A model generated the notes under the pieces. That model was not told where the DNA came from and made no database searches. It worked only from the letters and a program-made list of their open reading frames with translations. Both the position numbers and the translations under genes were made by a program. A stretch of DNA of 64,000 bases from Dichetophora obliterata (Eukaryota > Arthropoda > Insecta > Diptera > Sciomyzidae). The stretch's first letter is position 1; the number at the start of each line of letters is the position of its first letter. This document shows, piece by piece, positions 23,983 through 35,164 of this stretch. The stretch is from positions 46,536,982 to 46,600,981 of the forward strand of contig OY986439.1 of NCBI GenBank assembly GCA_963920525.1, in the 5' to 3' direction.

Positions 23983-25538
23983 GCTCTATGAAATAAGGCC
24001 CCATACTACAAATGAAATAAGGCCCCAAACATTTCTATACAAAAGAGCACAAAAAATGGGTTTTTCCTATTTTGGGCTTTATTTCATTTTTGAAAAACGG
24101 GGCATTATTTCATAATGAAATAAGGCCCCCAAGAGTAAAGTGAAATAAGGCCCCAAAAATGATATTAGTAAATAAAAGGGCTCTGCGCAAAACGGCCACA
24201 AAATAAAAAATGGAAAAAAGCCCCCAAATTTGGGTTATTTTTTCAATATAAAATATTGCCCATCATAAAAAATGAAATTTGGCCCCAAACTGAAATGAAA
24301 AAAGGCCCCAAATTCTTTCTGACAAAATTTTATCGAGGAATTAATTTTTATGAGGAAAAATATTAAACATATACATTTAATGTATAACTTTAAGTATAAA
24401 GTTAAGTTTAAGTAAGTTTTTGGAGAACTTATCATTCTGGAATCATATATGGAAGAGGTATATTTTTTTAATTTTGACTGCTTATTGTGCATTTACAAAC
24501 AAACAAAAACAAATTTGTAAAATAGGCCACCAAAAATTTCAACACTTCTTGAGGGTCAGACTTGGATACGGTTGATATAACAACTTTTTGCTCTCTGTTA
24601 TTTATAATCTATTGCAAATTTTTTAATTGAAAAAATTTTAAAAAATATGTCAAGTTTTGATATTTTTGCCGCGTAGTGAGGACATAATAAAAATTATAAA
24701 ATAAAATGAATTGTAAAAAACTTCATGGTAAAAGAATTACCACTGAACATGTGTGCTCGATCAAAAAATGATATAAAGAAAAAATCCACTTATAAAACTA
24801 TTACACTTATAACACTTATAAAGCAATAGTTAACTTTTTGGCAAAAGGAAAATTTAACGACGTTCGCACTGCACAAGATCTCTTACGAGTAGGATCTAAA
24901 ATTGGACTCTATAAAGTAACAAAGTTTTCTTAATAACTACATATTTGTGAATTAAGATAGATTTACAATACAATAATTATTTTATTTTATTATTGAGCTC
25001 AAACGATTTGGATTACAAATTTATAAAAATATTTAGTGCAGGGGAATACCATTTTTTCAAATTCTGTATAAGATTAATGAATTCTTAAAGATATTAATTT
25101 ATTAATGTATAAAATTAAAATATTAATAATTTTGGGGTGTTTTCATTTTTGTGGTATAATTCTTCATAAGTTTTGGGGTGCTATTTCTAAAATATTGGGG
25201 TATTTTTTCCCAATGGAACTATACCCCAATTTTGGGGTTTTATTCCGTTTTAAGATTTGAGGCCTTTTATTTTGGGATGTATTTTAGTGGAGTCTTTTAA
25301 AAAACTGGCATACTTGACTTTGGGTTCTTATTGTATCATACTGGGGTTAGTTTCATAAGAAGGTGTTCTATAATGAAATAAAGCCCCAATTTTGGGGTCT
25401 AATTTTATTTAGGTAGGGGCTTTATTTCGTCGAATTGGGGGTAGGGTGTTATTTCATAATGAAATAAAGCCCCGTATTTGGGGCCTTATTTCATTTTTGT
25501 TTTGGGGCCTTATTTCCTGGGGCCTTATTTCACAGAGC
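23983..25538. mobile_element. 1.56-kb palindromic element packed with AAATAAGGCCCC motifs
   Basis: The left end reads GCTCTATGAAATAAGGCCCC and the reversed right end GCTCTGTGAAATAAGGCCCC. In the outer ~300 bp on the left the word GAAATAAGGCCCC or a close variant recurs about every 20-110 bp. In the right ~400 bp it recurs inverted (GGGGCCTTATTTC, GGGGCTTTATTTC), with a few in the opposite sense that make small hairpins near 25,376-25,430. The middle (about 24,530-24,960) holds non-repeat sequence with small broken frames such as KGKFNDVRTAQDLLRVGSKI, possibly a transposase relic. I found no target duplication. Confidence 0.7.
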
Positions 25539-25539
25539 C

Positions 25540-26275
25540 AGAATTCCAACTGAAAGTTACAAAATACTATCTTATTAAAAAGTAAGGGTGCAAATTTTTT
25601 AATATTTGTGAGTTTTTAAAAACCGCCAGATGCACTATTTCAGTGCTATTAGTTTTTATTCTTAATCTTCCATAAAGTGAAACTTATTTGACACCGCTTG
25701 ACACCGGACTAATTTTTCAGAATATGTTAAATACGTGTTTATCTATTATTTTTAAACTAATGTGGGGTTGCGCAGACACTCGCTTCTATTTTATTAATTT
25801 TTTTAGAATACACATTCTTCATCATTAAATGGGAATCGTATCAAATTTAATGCAAATTAAGGGGTCTTTATGAACATTAAAAATATACTCACAAGTTTTT
25901 CTTGCAAAATGGAAATAAAGTGACACGCTAGTGTCGAAAATGTAGTGCCGAAAAGTGTTCGGAACTTTTGAAGGAAATACATGAAATAAGTATATTTGCA
26001 CTATATTCTCTGTTGTTTGAAATATTTTTTGTTGTTATTTTGAGAGCATAATCTTAATTTCGTAAGGTATTGTAGAAATATTTGCTGCATTAGTTTCCTT
26101 TTTTTGTTTACACTTGGTTTATCAATGTTTTATGTTGTTAATGGGCAAAATATGTTCACAATGACGCCTACTAAAATTCAATAAGAACTAAAAGAATTTA
26201 TAGCTACCGCTTTGATTAAATCTAAAGTATTACAAATAAAAATAAATCTAACAGGGGTACGATAGGCACAGCTGC
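25540..26275. other. No gene recognised
   Basis: AT-rich spacer between the GGCCCC palindrome and the rosa mariner; nothing identified. Confidence 0.5.
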
Positions 26276-26279
26276 CATA

Positions 26280-27587
26280 TACAGGGTAGCCCTTATTCGA
26301 AGCACCCATCTGGCAACACTGTAACTTTCCGCAGTGATGCCAAATCGACTAATGACATACCGCGTTTGAAGCGTCATTCCAAGTAAATGTTTACAATGGA
26401 ACAGTACACGCCACGCGAACGCTCTAAAATTGTTGAAATTTACATTCAACAAAACAAGTCAATAGTGAAAACTCAACGTGCTTTCAAAAAAATAAATAAA
26501 GTGAAAAGTGCGCCTTCCAAGAAAACAATTTATCGTTTGTATGAAAGATTTACTACTGGTAATACACTTGGTAACCCAAAGAGGCCAAATAAAAAGTGAC
26601 CAAGGCGATCGGATGAGAATATTGCAGCCGTACGAGCCATTATTGAGCAGTCACCAACAACATCCCAAAATCGCCGTTCTCAGCAGCTCGGCATTCCCCG
26701 ATCCACTTTACAACGCATTTTACGTGTTGATTTGAATTTGTTTCCGTACAAAATTCAATTGGTAAACAAATTGTTGCCTACCGATAAGCCACGTCGATTG
26801 GAATGGGCCCAAAGAGTCATCGAAATGGCTGAAGAAGACGAGCAATTTTGGCATAAAATTATCATGAGCGATGAAGCTCATTTTCAGTTGAACGGAACGG
26901 TAAACAAACAAAATTGCCGTATTTATCCACAAGAGATTCAAGAGGTACCTCTTCACGATGCAAAAGTCACTGTTTGGTGCGGCGTTTGTGCTAAAATGCT
27001 CATTGGGCCGTTCTTTTTCGAAGATGATAATGGCCACAGAGTTACTGTCAATCAGGAGCGTTGTCGCGGTATGATAAACAATTTTTTCATGCCAATCGTT
27101 CGTCGAAAGCGTATCAGGCACTACTGGTTTCAACAAGACGGCGCGCCACCACACACAAGCCGCACTACAATCGATTTTTTGAAGCAATTGTTCCTTGGCC
27201 GTTTGATGTCAAAAAATGGTGATTTCGATTGGCCGCCAAGATCACCAGATTTAACGCCTCCAGACTTCTTTTTGTGGGGTTATTTGAAATCAAAGGTTTA
27301 CGTCAACAAGCCAAAGACCATAGAAGAGCTGAAAACCAACATCCGTCAAGAAATAACCCCCATTCCCATCGAAATGTTGAAGAAAACCATGGAAAATGCT
27401 GCAAAACGGGCACAATATGTCGTAGAGGCCAATGGCGACCATTTACGAGATATCATATTCAAGAAATAATGTAAGCAAATCTACTTGAACCCAATTAAAT
27501 GATATTCATGACGAACAGACAAAAAATTGTGGTTTCTTTGATTTATTTAAAAATAAAATGGGCAATGGGAATATGGGCAACCCTGTA
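26280..27587 (+). mobile_element. rosa-type mariner (DD41D), full length
   Basis: The terminal inverted repeats are CAGGGTAGCCCTTATTCG (left) and, reversed, CAGGGTTGCCCATATTCC (right), each flanked by TA (26,280-26,281 and 27,586-27,587). They enclose a single transposase gene. Total length is about 1.3 kb, normal for a mariner. Both ends and the TA duplication are present, so this is a complete insertion. One stop codon in the gene (26,597-26,599) makes it non-autonomous as read. Confidence 0.9.
26387..27469 (+). pseudogene. DD41D (rosa) mariner transposase, one in-frame stop
   Basis: One frame runs from ATG 26,387 (or ATG 26,396, MEQYTPRERSKIVE) to the TAA ending at 27,469, about 360 codons, with a single TGA at 26,597-26,599 after RPNKK. 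A first helix-turn-helix (VKTQRAFKK..SKKTIYRLYERF) precedes the stop. A second (RRSQQLGIPRSTLQRIL) follows it. Catalytic positions are D in IIMSDEAHF, D in FQQDGAPPHTS and D in LTPPDFFLWG. I count 41 residues between the second and third, the hallmark of the rosa/DD41D group first described from Ceratitis rosa; classical mariners have 34. Everything else is intact, so the insertion is probably not old. A GenBank-style view would split this into two open frames. Confidence 0.9.
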
Positions 27588-27749
27588 CATAAAGCTCACA
27601 TGAAGTGTCAAACAATAAACCAATCTAAAAACAAAATTTGAGCCTAATTAAAGTGAAACGGGCGATACATAAAACCTAGCGGAAAACCAGCGCGTTGCAG
27701 CCAGCCACGCCACCGTTGCCAAACACCCATAAAATGTTATTAATGAAAC

Positions 27750-28120
27750 TGCATGTGTAAACTGTGGTCGAATACTGAATTCTGAGGATGTGCGACCTAT
27801 AACTCCAAAGCTATTCGACATCGTAAATTTGGGCTATAAGGGAGGTGCCACGCCCTCTTTCACAATGCAAAAACCGTCCTTGGTACGTGTTCAGTAACTT
27901 CCTAAAGTTTTATGAAAATCGGTTCAGACATATGAATTAAAATACGAATTTTTAGAATTATACGATCAAAACCGTCTGATATATAGAAGTTTTATTGATT
28001 TGTGGGCAGTAAAAGTGGGCGTGGAAACATTTATATGTAGTAACCTTAGTTTGGAGCACCTTCACACCAAGCTTCAGTGGGCGTAAAACGGTTGAATTAT
28101 TTGGATATTGTTCATATAAA
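27750..28120. repeat. Dispersed repeat W, copy 1
   Basis: Shares with the other W copies the words ATACTGAATTC, CCAAAGCTATTCGA, GGGAGGTGCCACGCCCTC and a run like GAAAATCGGTT. The same word order appears at 38,290-39,060. No frame is open through it. Family class is not assigned. Confidence 0.6.
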
Positions 28121-29689
28121 AGTACAAAATCGTGATTAAAAATGGGAAGTGGAGGCAGAGATAAAAAGATAGGAAACTTAAATTTTGTGACGTCAAAACA
28201 TATGTTTTTTCCATTTTTATGTACTTTGGTGAAACTCATTTATTGTGTACATGAGTTCACCTCAGATCAGTGTTGCCGCGATGATTCTAAAAAAGTATCC
28301 ATGACAAGTCACAAATGTATCCACTTCAGAATAAAAGTATCCACATATTAATGTACTGAAACCCAATTTTTTAAGCTTCAATAACAATTCCATTTATTTA
28401 ATTTGAAGACTAACAAATAGCTTTGTTAAAATGTAATAGTAAGAAACAAAGCATGTACATATATAAAATAAGTAATAATTTTAAGACCTAGTGCTTGAAT
28501 ATTTTAAATCTTTTACGATTTATTTTTTTAAAAGTTCAAATAATAAACAACGATATTTAAACTTTAAAGGTATATTGCAAAACTCATAAAATAATTTTAG
28601 ATTATTTTCAAAATGGTGCTCTATTAGAGCCTTTCGAAGAAGGAGCTTCAGCACTTTTGTTGATATTTACTCTTCTATTATTCTTAAAAATTAAAACCAA
28701 GAATATAATTAATTACTATGAATCAGCTATGGCCGGGATTAGAAAAAAAAAACACTGAAAATTGGCAGAATGACGCACTTTTGAAATTTAAGTTCTAAAA
28801 ACAGGGTTTTTACTGGTTATTCAGTGTAAAATATACGATTTTTTGAAATCTTGTTAGCGAAAGTCACTGATGTAAATAACATATTAAAATTTCAGATGAT
28901 TCAGCTGAAGAGCTTTTGTTTTCGCTACAATACATTGCCAAAAAAAGTATTTTTGAGATAAATGAGTGTAAAGAGAGTGAGTATGGATATTTCTGCTGTG
29001 CGCTCGTATGGATATACCTGCTAAAACGGCTGCAGAAGCGGAGATAACGTCAGTATCCATACAAAAATTTAACAGTAAAATTTCAAAAACTATACTTTTG
29101 AAAGACTTAATTTAGAAACTACGACTAATTTTAGAAATTATTTTCGATTCTGTTTGAGGTCAACTCGCATCATTTCAACGGTGAGGTTGTGAAGTGCTAC
29201 CAGTCATTTTTAACTGAAATCGCTAAACATGGCTTGTATAACATTTTTTTATAAAAAAAAAGAATACTTGACGACATCCTAAATGAGTTGAAGCGAACTT
29301 TACAATATATTCATACCTAGCTGCAATTGAATTCAACTGAACAGCTGAATTTTATTAGTGATTATCGTGACCATAGCATTAATGATTTAATATTTTATGT
29401 TTTTAGTGATTGCGTATTTTTACAATTCTATATGTGAATGTACAATCTGCATTTGATGTAATTTATCAAAATGTATGCATTTATTTGTCTATATTTCCCA
29501 TTTCCACTCTGGCCTATTGTATATATGAAAGTAACACGTCATTGTATATAGTATTTTTAGTGCTTGTATATGTCTCGCCGTATACAAGCTGTCGTTGTCT
29601 CTTTCACTAATATGTTTTTAGGACAATCGCCAAAAGCAAATGTTAAAATGCTCCTTTAGCAGGAGTAAATTTTTCTGTAATAATATTGT

Positions 29690-29846
29690 ACCCAAGTGGC
29701 TTTCGATTATTAATTTAGTTAATAGTGTAACAGACTAGGCAGGCCATACCTTACAGCATTAGCGGCTGTAAGAAATAAGAAACTGTTTATATCTATATAT
29801 TTTGTAATATCGATTAATTAAAGACTCAATAAAGTACTACTACTAC
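29690..29846 (+). mobile_element. Possible 5'-truncated LINE 3' end with (TAC)n tail
   Basis: The sequence CAGACTAGGCAGGCCATACC, a later AATAAAG signal and a short (TAC)n tail at about 29,834-29,846 look like the 3' end of a fly non-LTR retrotransposon. No coding part remains. Identification rests only on the tail layout. Confidence 0.3.
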
Positions 29847-30139
29847 TTTGATTCTATTTGATTATATAAGAATTTTATTTTAAAGTACGGAATATTTTGT
29901 AAAATTTTATTCATAAATAAACATATATGTATGTATACAATTATTAAAAAAGGTTTAAAAAAAAAAAGCAAGAATAAAAAAGTGCTTGACAAAATTAACA
30001 GAGCAAATGTTGTAATGCATTTTTTCGTTCTTGTTTTTTGCAATCTTTGTTTAATAATTAAACATATCTTTGTTTGTTTATCAAAAAAATTTAACAACAT
30101 TTTTAGTATTTTAGACTGAAATTTTTTAAATAATCAAAA

Positions 30140-30365
30140 AGAATTAAACTTAATTTTTAAAAGTAGTCGGATTATTTTTCTTGATTACTTTTAATTAGTT
30201 TTGATTATTTTCGACATCTGAAGTAATCGTAATTATTTTGTGATTGTTATTATTATGTTACGATTACAAACGTAAATAAATTGTACTTAATCAATTATTT
30301 CACATTTTTAAAAAAATAATCGAATTGCTAATGAATACGATTAGCAGTAATTATTTAACAGCTAT
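30140..30365. repeat. GATTA-rich repeat
   Basis: The word GATTA or TAATC recurs about every 15-20 bp (AGTAATCG, CGATTAC, TGATTATT). Such arrays are common in the subterminal region of some hAT elements, and a hAT fragment lies 150 bp downstream. Confidence 0.45.
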
Positions 30366-30519
30366 AATACAAAATAATATATAAATACATAAAAAAGTTA
30401 TTTAATAGCTTATTCAGTTTAATGTAATATAAATAAAATGGATTGCTATTGCCCTTTATTTATATTAAATTTAAAAATTATTCGTTTTAAGTATTTTGCA
30501 AAACAATATTCTTTTACCT

Positions 30520-30735
30520 ATTCCCCAAAAAATCTACTAGTCTTATCGTTTATAGTAAGCTTTAAATTAGAAAAAATGCATTCAGCAGCAGCTGTGCTAT
30601 GAGGCCGACTTAATATATTTATCACAAAATTGTAAAGTTCTTTGTAAAGAGGTTGCGTTAATGCATTTTTTGATAAAAAAGTACTGTTCAAAAATGTATC
30701 AATATCATAATTTTTCTTAACGTTTTTGTCGAATG
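30520..30735 (-). pseudogene. hAT transposase C-terminal (dimerisation) fragment
   Basis: The minus strand, read from 30,735 down, gives YDIDTFLNSTFL, LYKELYNFVINILSRPHSTA, AAECIFSNLKLTINDKT and a stop in the next ~15 codons. The block 'LSRPHSTAAAECIFSN' corresponds to the hAT family C-terminal motif (family pattern LP-SSA--ER-FS). The rest of the transposase (BED finger, catalytic residues) is not found next to it. It is a relic. Confidence 0.75.
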
Positions 30736-30864
30736 TAAAGAAATGTCTACTTTTTTATATTCTTGCAAATAAAACATATATGAGCCTTAAAAAGTATCCA
30801 TAAACTTTTTCTAACGGCAACACTGCTTGGACTTATTCCTATGGTGTAATTATTCTAAAATAAT

Positions 30865-31480
30865 TTCACCATGATGTTTCAGGGATGTTTTCCATTGCTT
30901 TTCCGAAGTCTTTTGTGGTATACATTTTGTTACCCATGTTGTTTCAATAATATGCAGTTTTACAGTTATCGGACCTCAAACGTAACTAGTGAAATTCTTA
31001 AATCTACCATAAGCCAGGGTTGTTTTCCGTTGATTTTACGACCACATATAAATGTTTTGTGCTTGTATTGGAGCCAATTTAACGTAAAATCGAGCATAGT
31101 GCTATCCCTATCCAACGGAGTTTCCCATCTCTTTATCTCTGGTGGAGGTACGAGAGTGAAAAGTGCTTTGCGTCCTATTCTCATACCGTTCGAGCCGTTT
31201 CAGAGGAGTGCAACCAGAAACATCGTGACCCGAGATATTTACCTATATATAAGATGGATGTACGTATGTGGGTATGTGTGTATAGCACGTATAGACTCCA
31301 AAACCGCTAAACCAATCTTTATGAAATACTGGAGTTGAATATCAGGGAAGCTTAAACAAAATCTTGAGAGTGTTTTTGTGCAGTTTGGTGTCTAATCTAC
31401 AAGGGGGCGTGGTATCTCCCATACGCATCAAATTGGCGCTATCGCGCACAACGAACAAAATGCTACACATAGCTAAGAGT
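30865..31480. repeat. Dispersed repeat W, copy 2
   Basis: Carries the W words AAAACCGCTAAACCAATCTT, ATGAAATA, CTTGAGAGTGTTTTTGTGCA and GGGGGCGTGGTATCTCCCAT. The last is the GC-rich 'GGCGTGG-CC' box shared with copies at 33.9 and 39.0 kb. A 155-codon frame over it (30,871-31,338) looks like a chance frame in GC-richer sequence. Confidence 0.6.
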
Positions 31481-31481
31481 C

Positions 31482-33400
31482 ATCACATAAAATCAATAAG
31501 ATCACCTAATTGAGCTATTTTATTAGGTTTTCTTATTTCCATAGAAAATCTTATTAAAAATTAACAACTACTATCAAACATTTTTTAATAAGATTTCTTA
31601 TAAAATGAATGAAATGATGTGGTAATCTTATTAATACTTTACTTTAATAAGAAAACCTTTTTTTCATTCTCGAAAGTTTAAGAAGAGACCACCTTAATTT
31701 AAAAAGAAAATCTTTTTGATCTGCTTTTATAAGATTTTCTTATTAAACACCCTTTTTTCTTATTATAAGATTTTCTTATTAAACACCCTTTTAAGAAGGT
31801 TATAACAGTGAAAATACTACTTATTCTTTGCTTTAGCTTTCAGTTGTAATTGTGAAGTGAATTCATGAAGTTTATGTGCATTTTATGGATTTAATTTATT
31901 TAAAGTAAAATAAAAATATGTGGTAATGGATAATGATACTTATGTTCCCGAAATTGTTTTCGACAAGGCTGAAATTCTAGAAACTCAAGCCATATTTCAG
32001 TCGTGGGGCTTAAGTGACCCAATTTCAACTTTACTAAAAATTTATGGAGTAAACTCGAAGAAGTTTCTTAAAAGAATGGAGCTCGAGGATGTCGCCACTC
32101 TCTTCGAAGGCCTCTACAGCGCCGGGTATTTTGGTGAAAAAGTAAAATTTAAGAAATTGTTGTCAGAAAATGAAGAATTGTTTTCTTGGCTTAATTTAGA
32201 ATTCCGTGGCCTTCAATCACTCCAGCGAACAAATGACTACTTTCAAAAAAGGTCATGTGGTTATAATTACGGAAGACAACAATTGTTTAGTTTATTAAAT
32301 TCGTAATTTTAACTGTATTTGGGGAGATGTTAAAATTATTGGAGAGCAATGTGTTTGCTTAAGTTTCTCCGAACATTTTCAATGTTATTTAATTGGGAAA
32401 GAAATATAATATAAAACAATTAATTTTATTTCGCTGGATGGACCCACCTTTTAGTTTTTCTATGTTGAATAATGGTCTAAGAGTTATTAGAAAAAAATAC
32501 TGGAAATGATAAACTTTTGTAAAGGGAACTTTCGCTTTCAGAATTAAAATGCCATGTTTAGCATATTTCTTGTTTGAAATTTATTTTCAGAATTTATTTA
32601 TGAACCAGAAGTAACTACAAAACATTTTTTGTTTTTCATTTAATGAATATTGTACAAAATAGCCTTTTTCAATAGGTATAATAAATTTTACTCAAAAAAT
32701 TGTTTACATGCGTTATTTTTAAATTCTGAAAGCGTAAGTCCTCTTAACTAAATTTACAGTACTGATTACAACAAAAATGCATTTTTCTTAAATATTAATG
32801 TTATATGTTTTTTCTAAATTTTTATGTTTCATTATTAGTCAATTTTTTGAAAACTGTCTTGCTTGTTAAGTTAAAAAAACTTATTTATGCAACAACTTTG
32901 AATTGATTTTTTTTTTGCTTTTTGTGAAATTATATTGAAACAGATGTATTTTATATATACATACATGCACAAATTTTATTTCCTAATAAATTTTAATAAA
33001 CCATAAAAATATCTTTTTATTTAATATTACAGGCAGTTAAAAGTATATTTCTATGTAAAAGCTTAATAAGATTCCGTTTTGATTTAAAAATATTTCCTTA
33101 TAAAAATTTAAAAAGAAATTTTACTAAATCAATAAGATGTCCTTATTAAATTTCAAAAATAAATCTTATTAAATATATAAGATTTCTTCTTAAAAACCAA
33201 GAAGTTTTGATAAGATTTTCTTATTGTTTTTAAAAGTGTTCTTAACAAAACAATAAGATTCTTCTTAAAATTATGTGGTTTGCCTAATTAAAAAAGCTCA
33301 TAGTTTTAATAAGATTTTCTCTATGGTTTTAATAAGACAATGTTCTTGGATGAAAACCATAGAGAGATCTTATTGATTTTCTTCTATTTTATTGGGTTGT
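31482..33400. mobile_element. 1.9-kb element with AATAAGA-rich ends and an internal open frame
   Basis: Both ends (31,482-31,800 and 33,035-33,400) are dense in AATAAGATTTTCTTATT-type words. AAATCAATAAGATC near the left end recurs inverted near 33,355-33,375, next to CCATAGAGA blocks. The middle holds one open frame (31,926-32,306) and AT-rich DNA. The copy at 5,150-5,757 shares both ends but not the middle, which shows the whole interval moved as a unit. The insertion lies between two W-repeat segments. Exact termini and superfamily are undetermined. Confidence 0.6.
31926..32306 (+). CDS. SAM-like 126-residue open frame inside the AATAAGA element
   Basis: ATG at 31,926 (MDNDTYVPEIVFDKAEIL) to TAA at 32,304-32,306. 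Codon use and residue mix are unlike the low-complexity chance frames nearby. Residues about 18-60 (EILETQAIFQSWGLSDPIST, then LLKIYGVNSKKFLKRMELED, then VATLFEGL) have the hydrophobic spacing of a sterile-alpha-motif-like helix bundle. The C-terminus (YFQKRSCGYNYGRQQLFSLL) is basic and aromatic. It may be the first exon of a longer transposon-encoded protein, since the frame ends next to GT-starting sequence, or a captured host exon. I do not recognise a specific family. No partner exon was found. Confidence 0.45.
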   Translation: MDNDTYVPEIVFDKAEILETQAIFQSWGLSDPISTLLKIYGVNSKKFLKRMELEDVATLFEGLYSAGYFGEKVKFKKLLSENEELFSWLNLEFRGLQSLQRTNDYFQKRSCGYNYGRQQLFSLLNS

Positions 33401-33469
33401 TTTGGCTCTGTGTATGTGCCAGACGATTTTGATTGCAATAAACAAAAATTTTGTTATTTTGTTTCCGAC

Positions 33470-34106
33470 TGTTACTGTAGGAAACTGCACAAAAAAACGG
33501 CGTGGTCTTACTATATATACGCCTTCTTTTTCGAAATCATACTAAATCCTTAGTTGTACACGTCTTAGTAGTTATACTTAGTTTGTATGTGTTCCAATTG
33601 GTGGCCACTATATATATAAATGTTTCCATGCCCACTTTACCGCCCACATATAAATATAACTTCTATATATCAGACTTTTTGACCGTATAATACATAAATT
33701 TGGTAAATTAGTTCATATGCTTACTCTCGACAGCTTTGAAAAAAGTAGTCGTGGTCGCACTATATTTTCGCCAACTTTTCAAAAATAATTTTAAGTCCTG
33801 AGTTTACACGTTTCGATAGTAAAACTGGGTATGTTGGTGCAATGTCCTATGTATATAAATGTTGCCACGCCTTCTTTCGCCGCCCATCTATGTAAACATA
33901 CATCCCTTATGTTATCGAAACCGCTAAGCCAATTTTTATGAAATTTTCAGAAAAATGGTAGCAAAATCCTGAGAGTGTTCCTTTGAAGTCTGGTGCCGAT
34001 TGTAAAAGGGGGCGTGGTGCCTTAAATACACCCCGAAATTAAGATATCAAATAGTTTTGAAATTATAGGTCACACAGCCCCGAATTTCGGTTTCATGAAA
34101 CTTTAC
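33470..34106. repeat. Dispersed repeat W, copy 3 (left part)
   Basis: W words include AAACCGCTAAGCCAATTTTT, ATCCTGAGAGTGTTCC and GGGGGCGTGGTGCC, and it ends in a run reading AGGTCACACAGCCCCGAATT. The repeat resumes at 35,165 after the element at 34,107-35,110, which inserted just after ACTTTACAC. Confidence 0.6.
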
Positions 34107-35110
34107 ACGCAGAGAAAAAACATAGTTGCCATGTTTTAAGACCATGTTTTAAGAGGATCATAGTATGATTTGGATTATGATTGTTGCTAACATGTTTTTA
34201 AACATATAATATTTTTGATCATGATAAAATGATTACAAGAACTATATTTATGAAAAGGAACTTTTTGGTAGGAACCAAAATATTATTGAAACAATCATTA
34301 TTCTCTTATTGGGTCGAAAATAACTTTCGATTGCAACAACTATATTATGAATTTATTTTTAGAGTCCAGAATATTATTGAAACAATAATCTGATTTTTCT
34401 TATTTTCATGCACTCCAAATTTCCACAGCTATTAATTAAGATATGAGGTTTGCCATTGTCTGGGCTGAACAGAAATATTAATTCAATTGAAAAATAATTT
34501 GATAAAATTTTCTGTCCGAGCAGAGATTTGAACCGCGACTTTTTCGCTTACGAGCCACGCACACTACCAGTAAGCCACAGCCGCTACTACCGCTTGCCTG
34601 ACTAATGCCATTCATAACCATGGTACATTAAGCGCATTGTCACAAAAATAGCAATATGTGTGATTAGCAACATATGGCCAGAATTGCGAAATATATTTAC
34701 GGTAAATAAAAATATGTTTGCTACAATTAAAGTAACAAATGTCACTTTTATGCGTGCTGTTTTTAGAATAAGGCGATTAAAAACAAAATATAATAATTGA
34801 ATAGTTGACAAACGAAACGGCAAATAGCCAGGAATCGATAAAACTTATTGTGTCTAAATGAAGTGAAAGTTTTTCCTGCAAACTGCTCAGACACAATAAT
34901 TTCTTTCGATTTTTGGTTATGTTCTGCTTCGTTTGCCAACAATCAAAGAATAGTTCAGACAAACATTCAAAATTCTAATATGTTTGTCTCTATAATAATA
35001 TTCACATTTATCATGATTGTCAGAACTACAACATTTTTGTTGCAACTAATAGTTGAGGCAATCATAGTATGTTGACAATTTCAATGATGTTATGATTTCA
35101 ACTACAATGT
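34107..35110. mobile_element. Element inserted in W copy 3, carrying a tRNA-like module
   Basis: The interval splits a W copy whose two sides continue each other, so it is an insertion of about 1 kb. Both ends are rich in ATCATAGTATG, ATGATTGT and AACATGTTT words, partly in inverted order, but I could not align clean terminal repeats. It contains the tRNA-like sequence below. Small frames inside are not recognisable. Confidence 0.4.
34512..34592 (-). other. tRNA-like (Pol III promoter-like) module
   Basis: The minus strand shows an A-box-like GTGGCTTACTGGTAG followed about 30 bp later by a B-box-like GCGGTTCAAATCTCTG, the spacing of a tRNA gene. The T-arm and D-arm can be drawn, but the acceptor stem and anticodon stem pair poorly. 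I read it as a tRNA-derived piece of a mobile element rather than a working tRNA gene. Confidence 0.45.
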
Positions 35111-35164
35111 TATTTTTGGTACCACCATTAGTAAACACATTAAACACATGCCAAGGATTGTTTT

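Larger units (their letters stand above)
28268..30825. mobile_element. Possible hAT element bounded by CAGTGTTGCCG ends
   Basis: The left end is CAGTGTTGCCGCG with AAAAAGTATCCAT just inside. The reversed right end is CAGTGTTGCCGTTAG with TATGGATACTTTTT inside. The flanking 8-bp sequences do not match (CCTCAGAT and CTTGGACT), so the pairing is tentative. The interval holds a hAT C-terminal fragment (30,520-30,735) but also a LINE-like 3' tail near 29,846, so it would be nested. Confidence 0.35.

Noticed and set aside
26720..27187. Minus-strand open frame opposite the rosa transposase
   Set aside because: Antisense shadow of a well-supported transposase frame.
30871..31338. 155-codon frame over repeat W copy 2
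   Set aside because: Lies within a dispersed non-coding repeat, and the frame is not kept in the other W copies.
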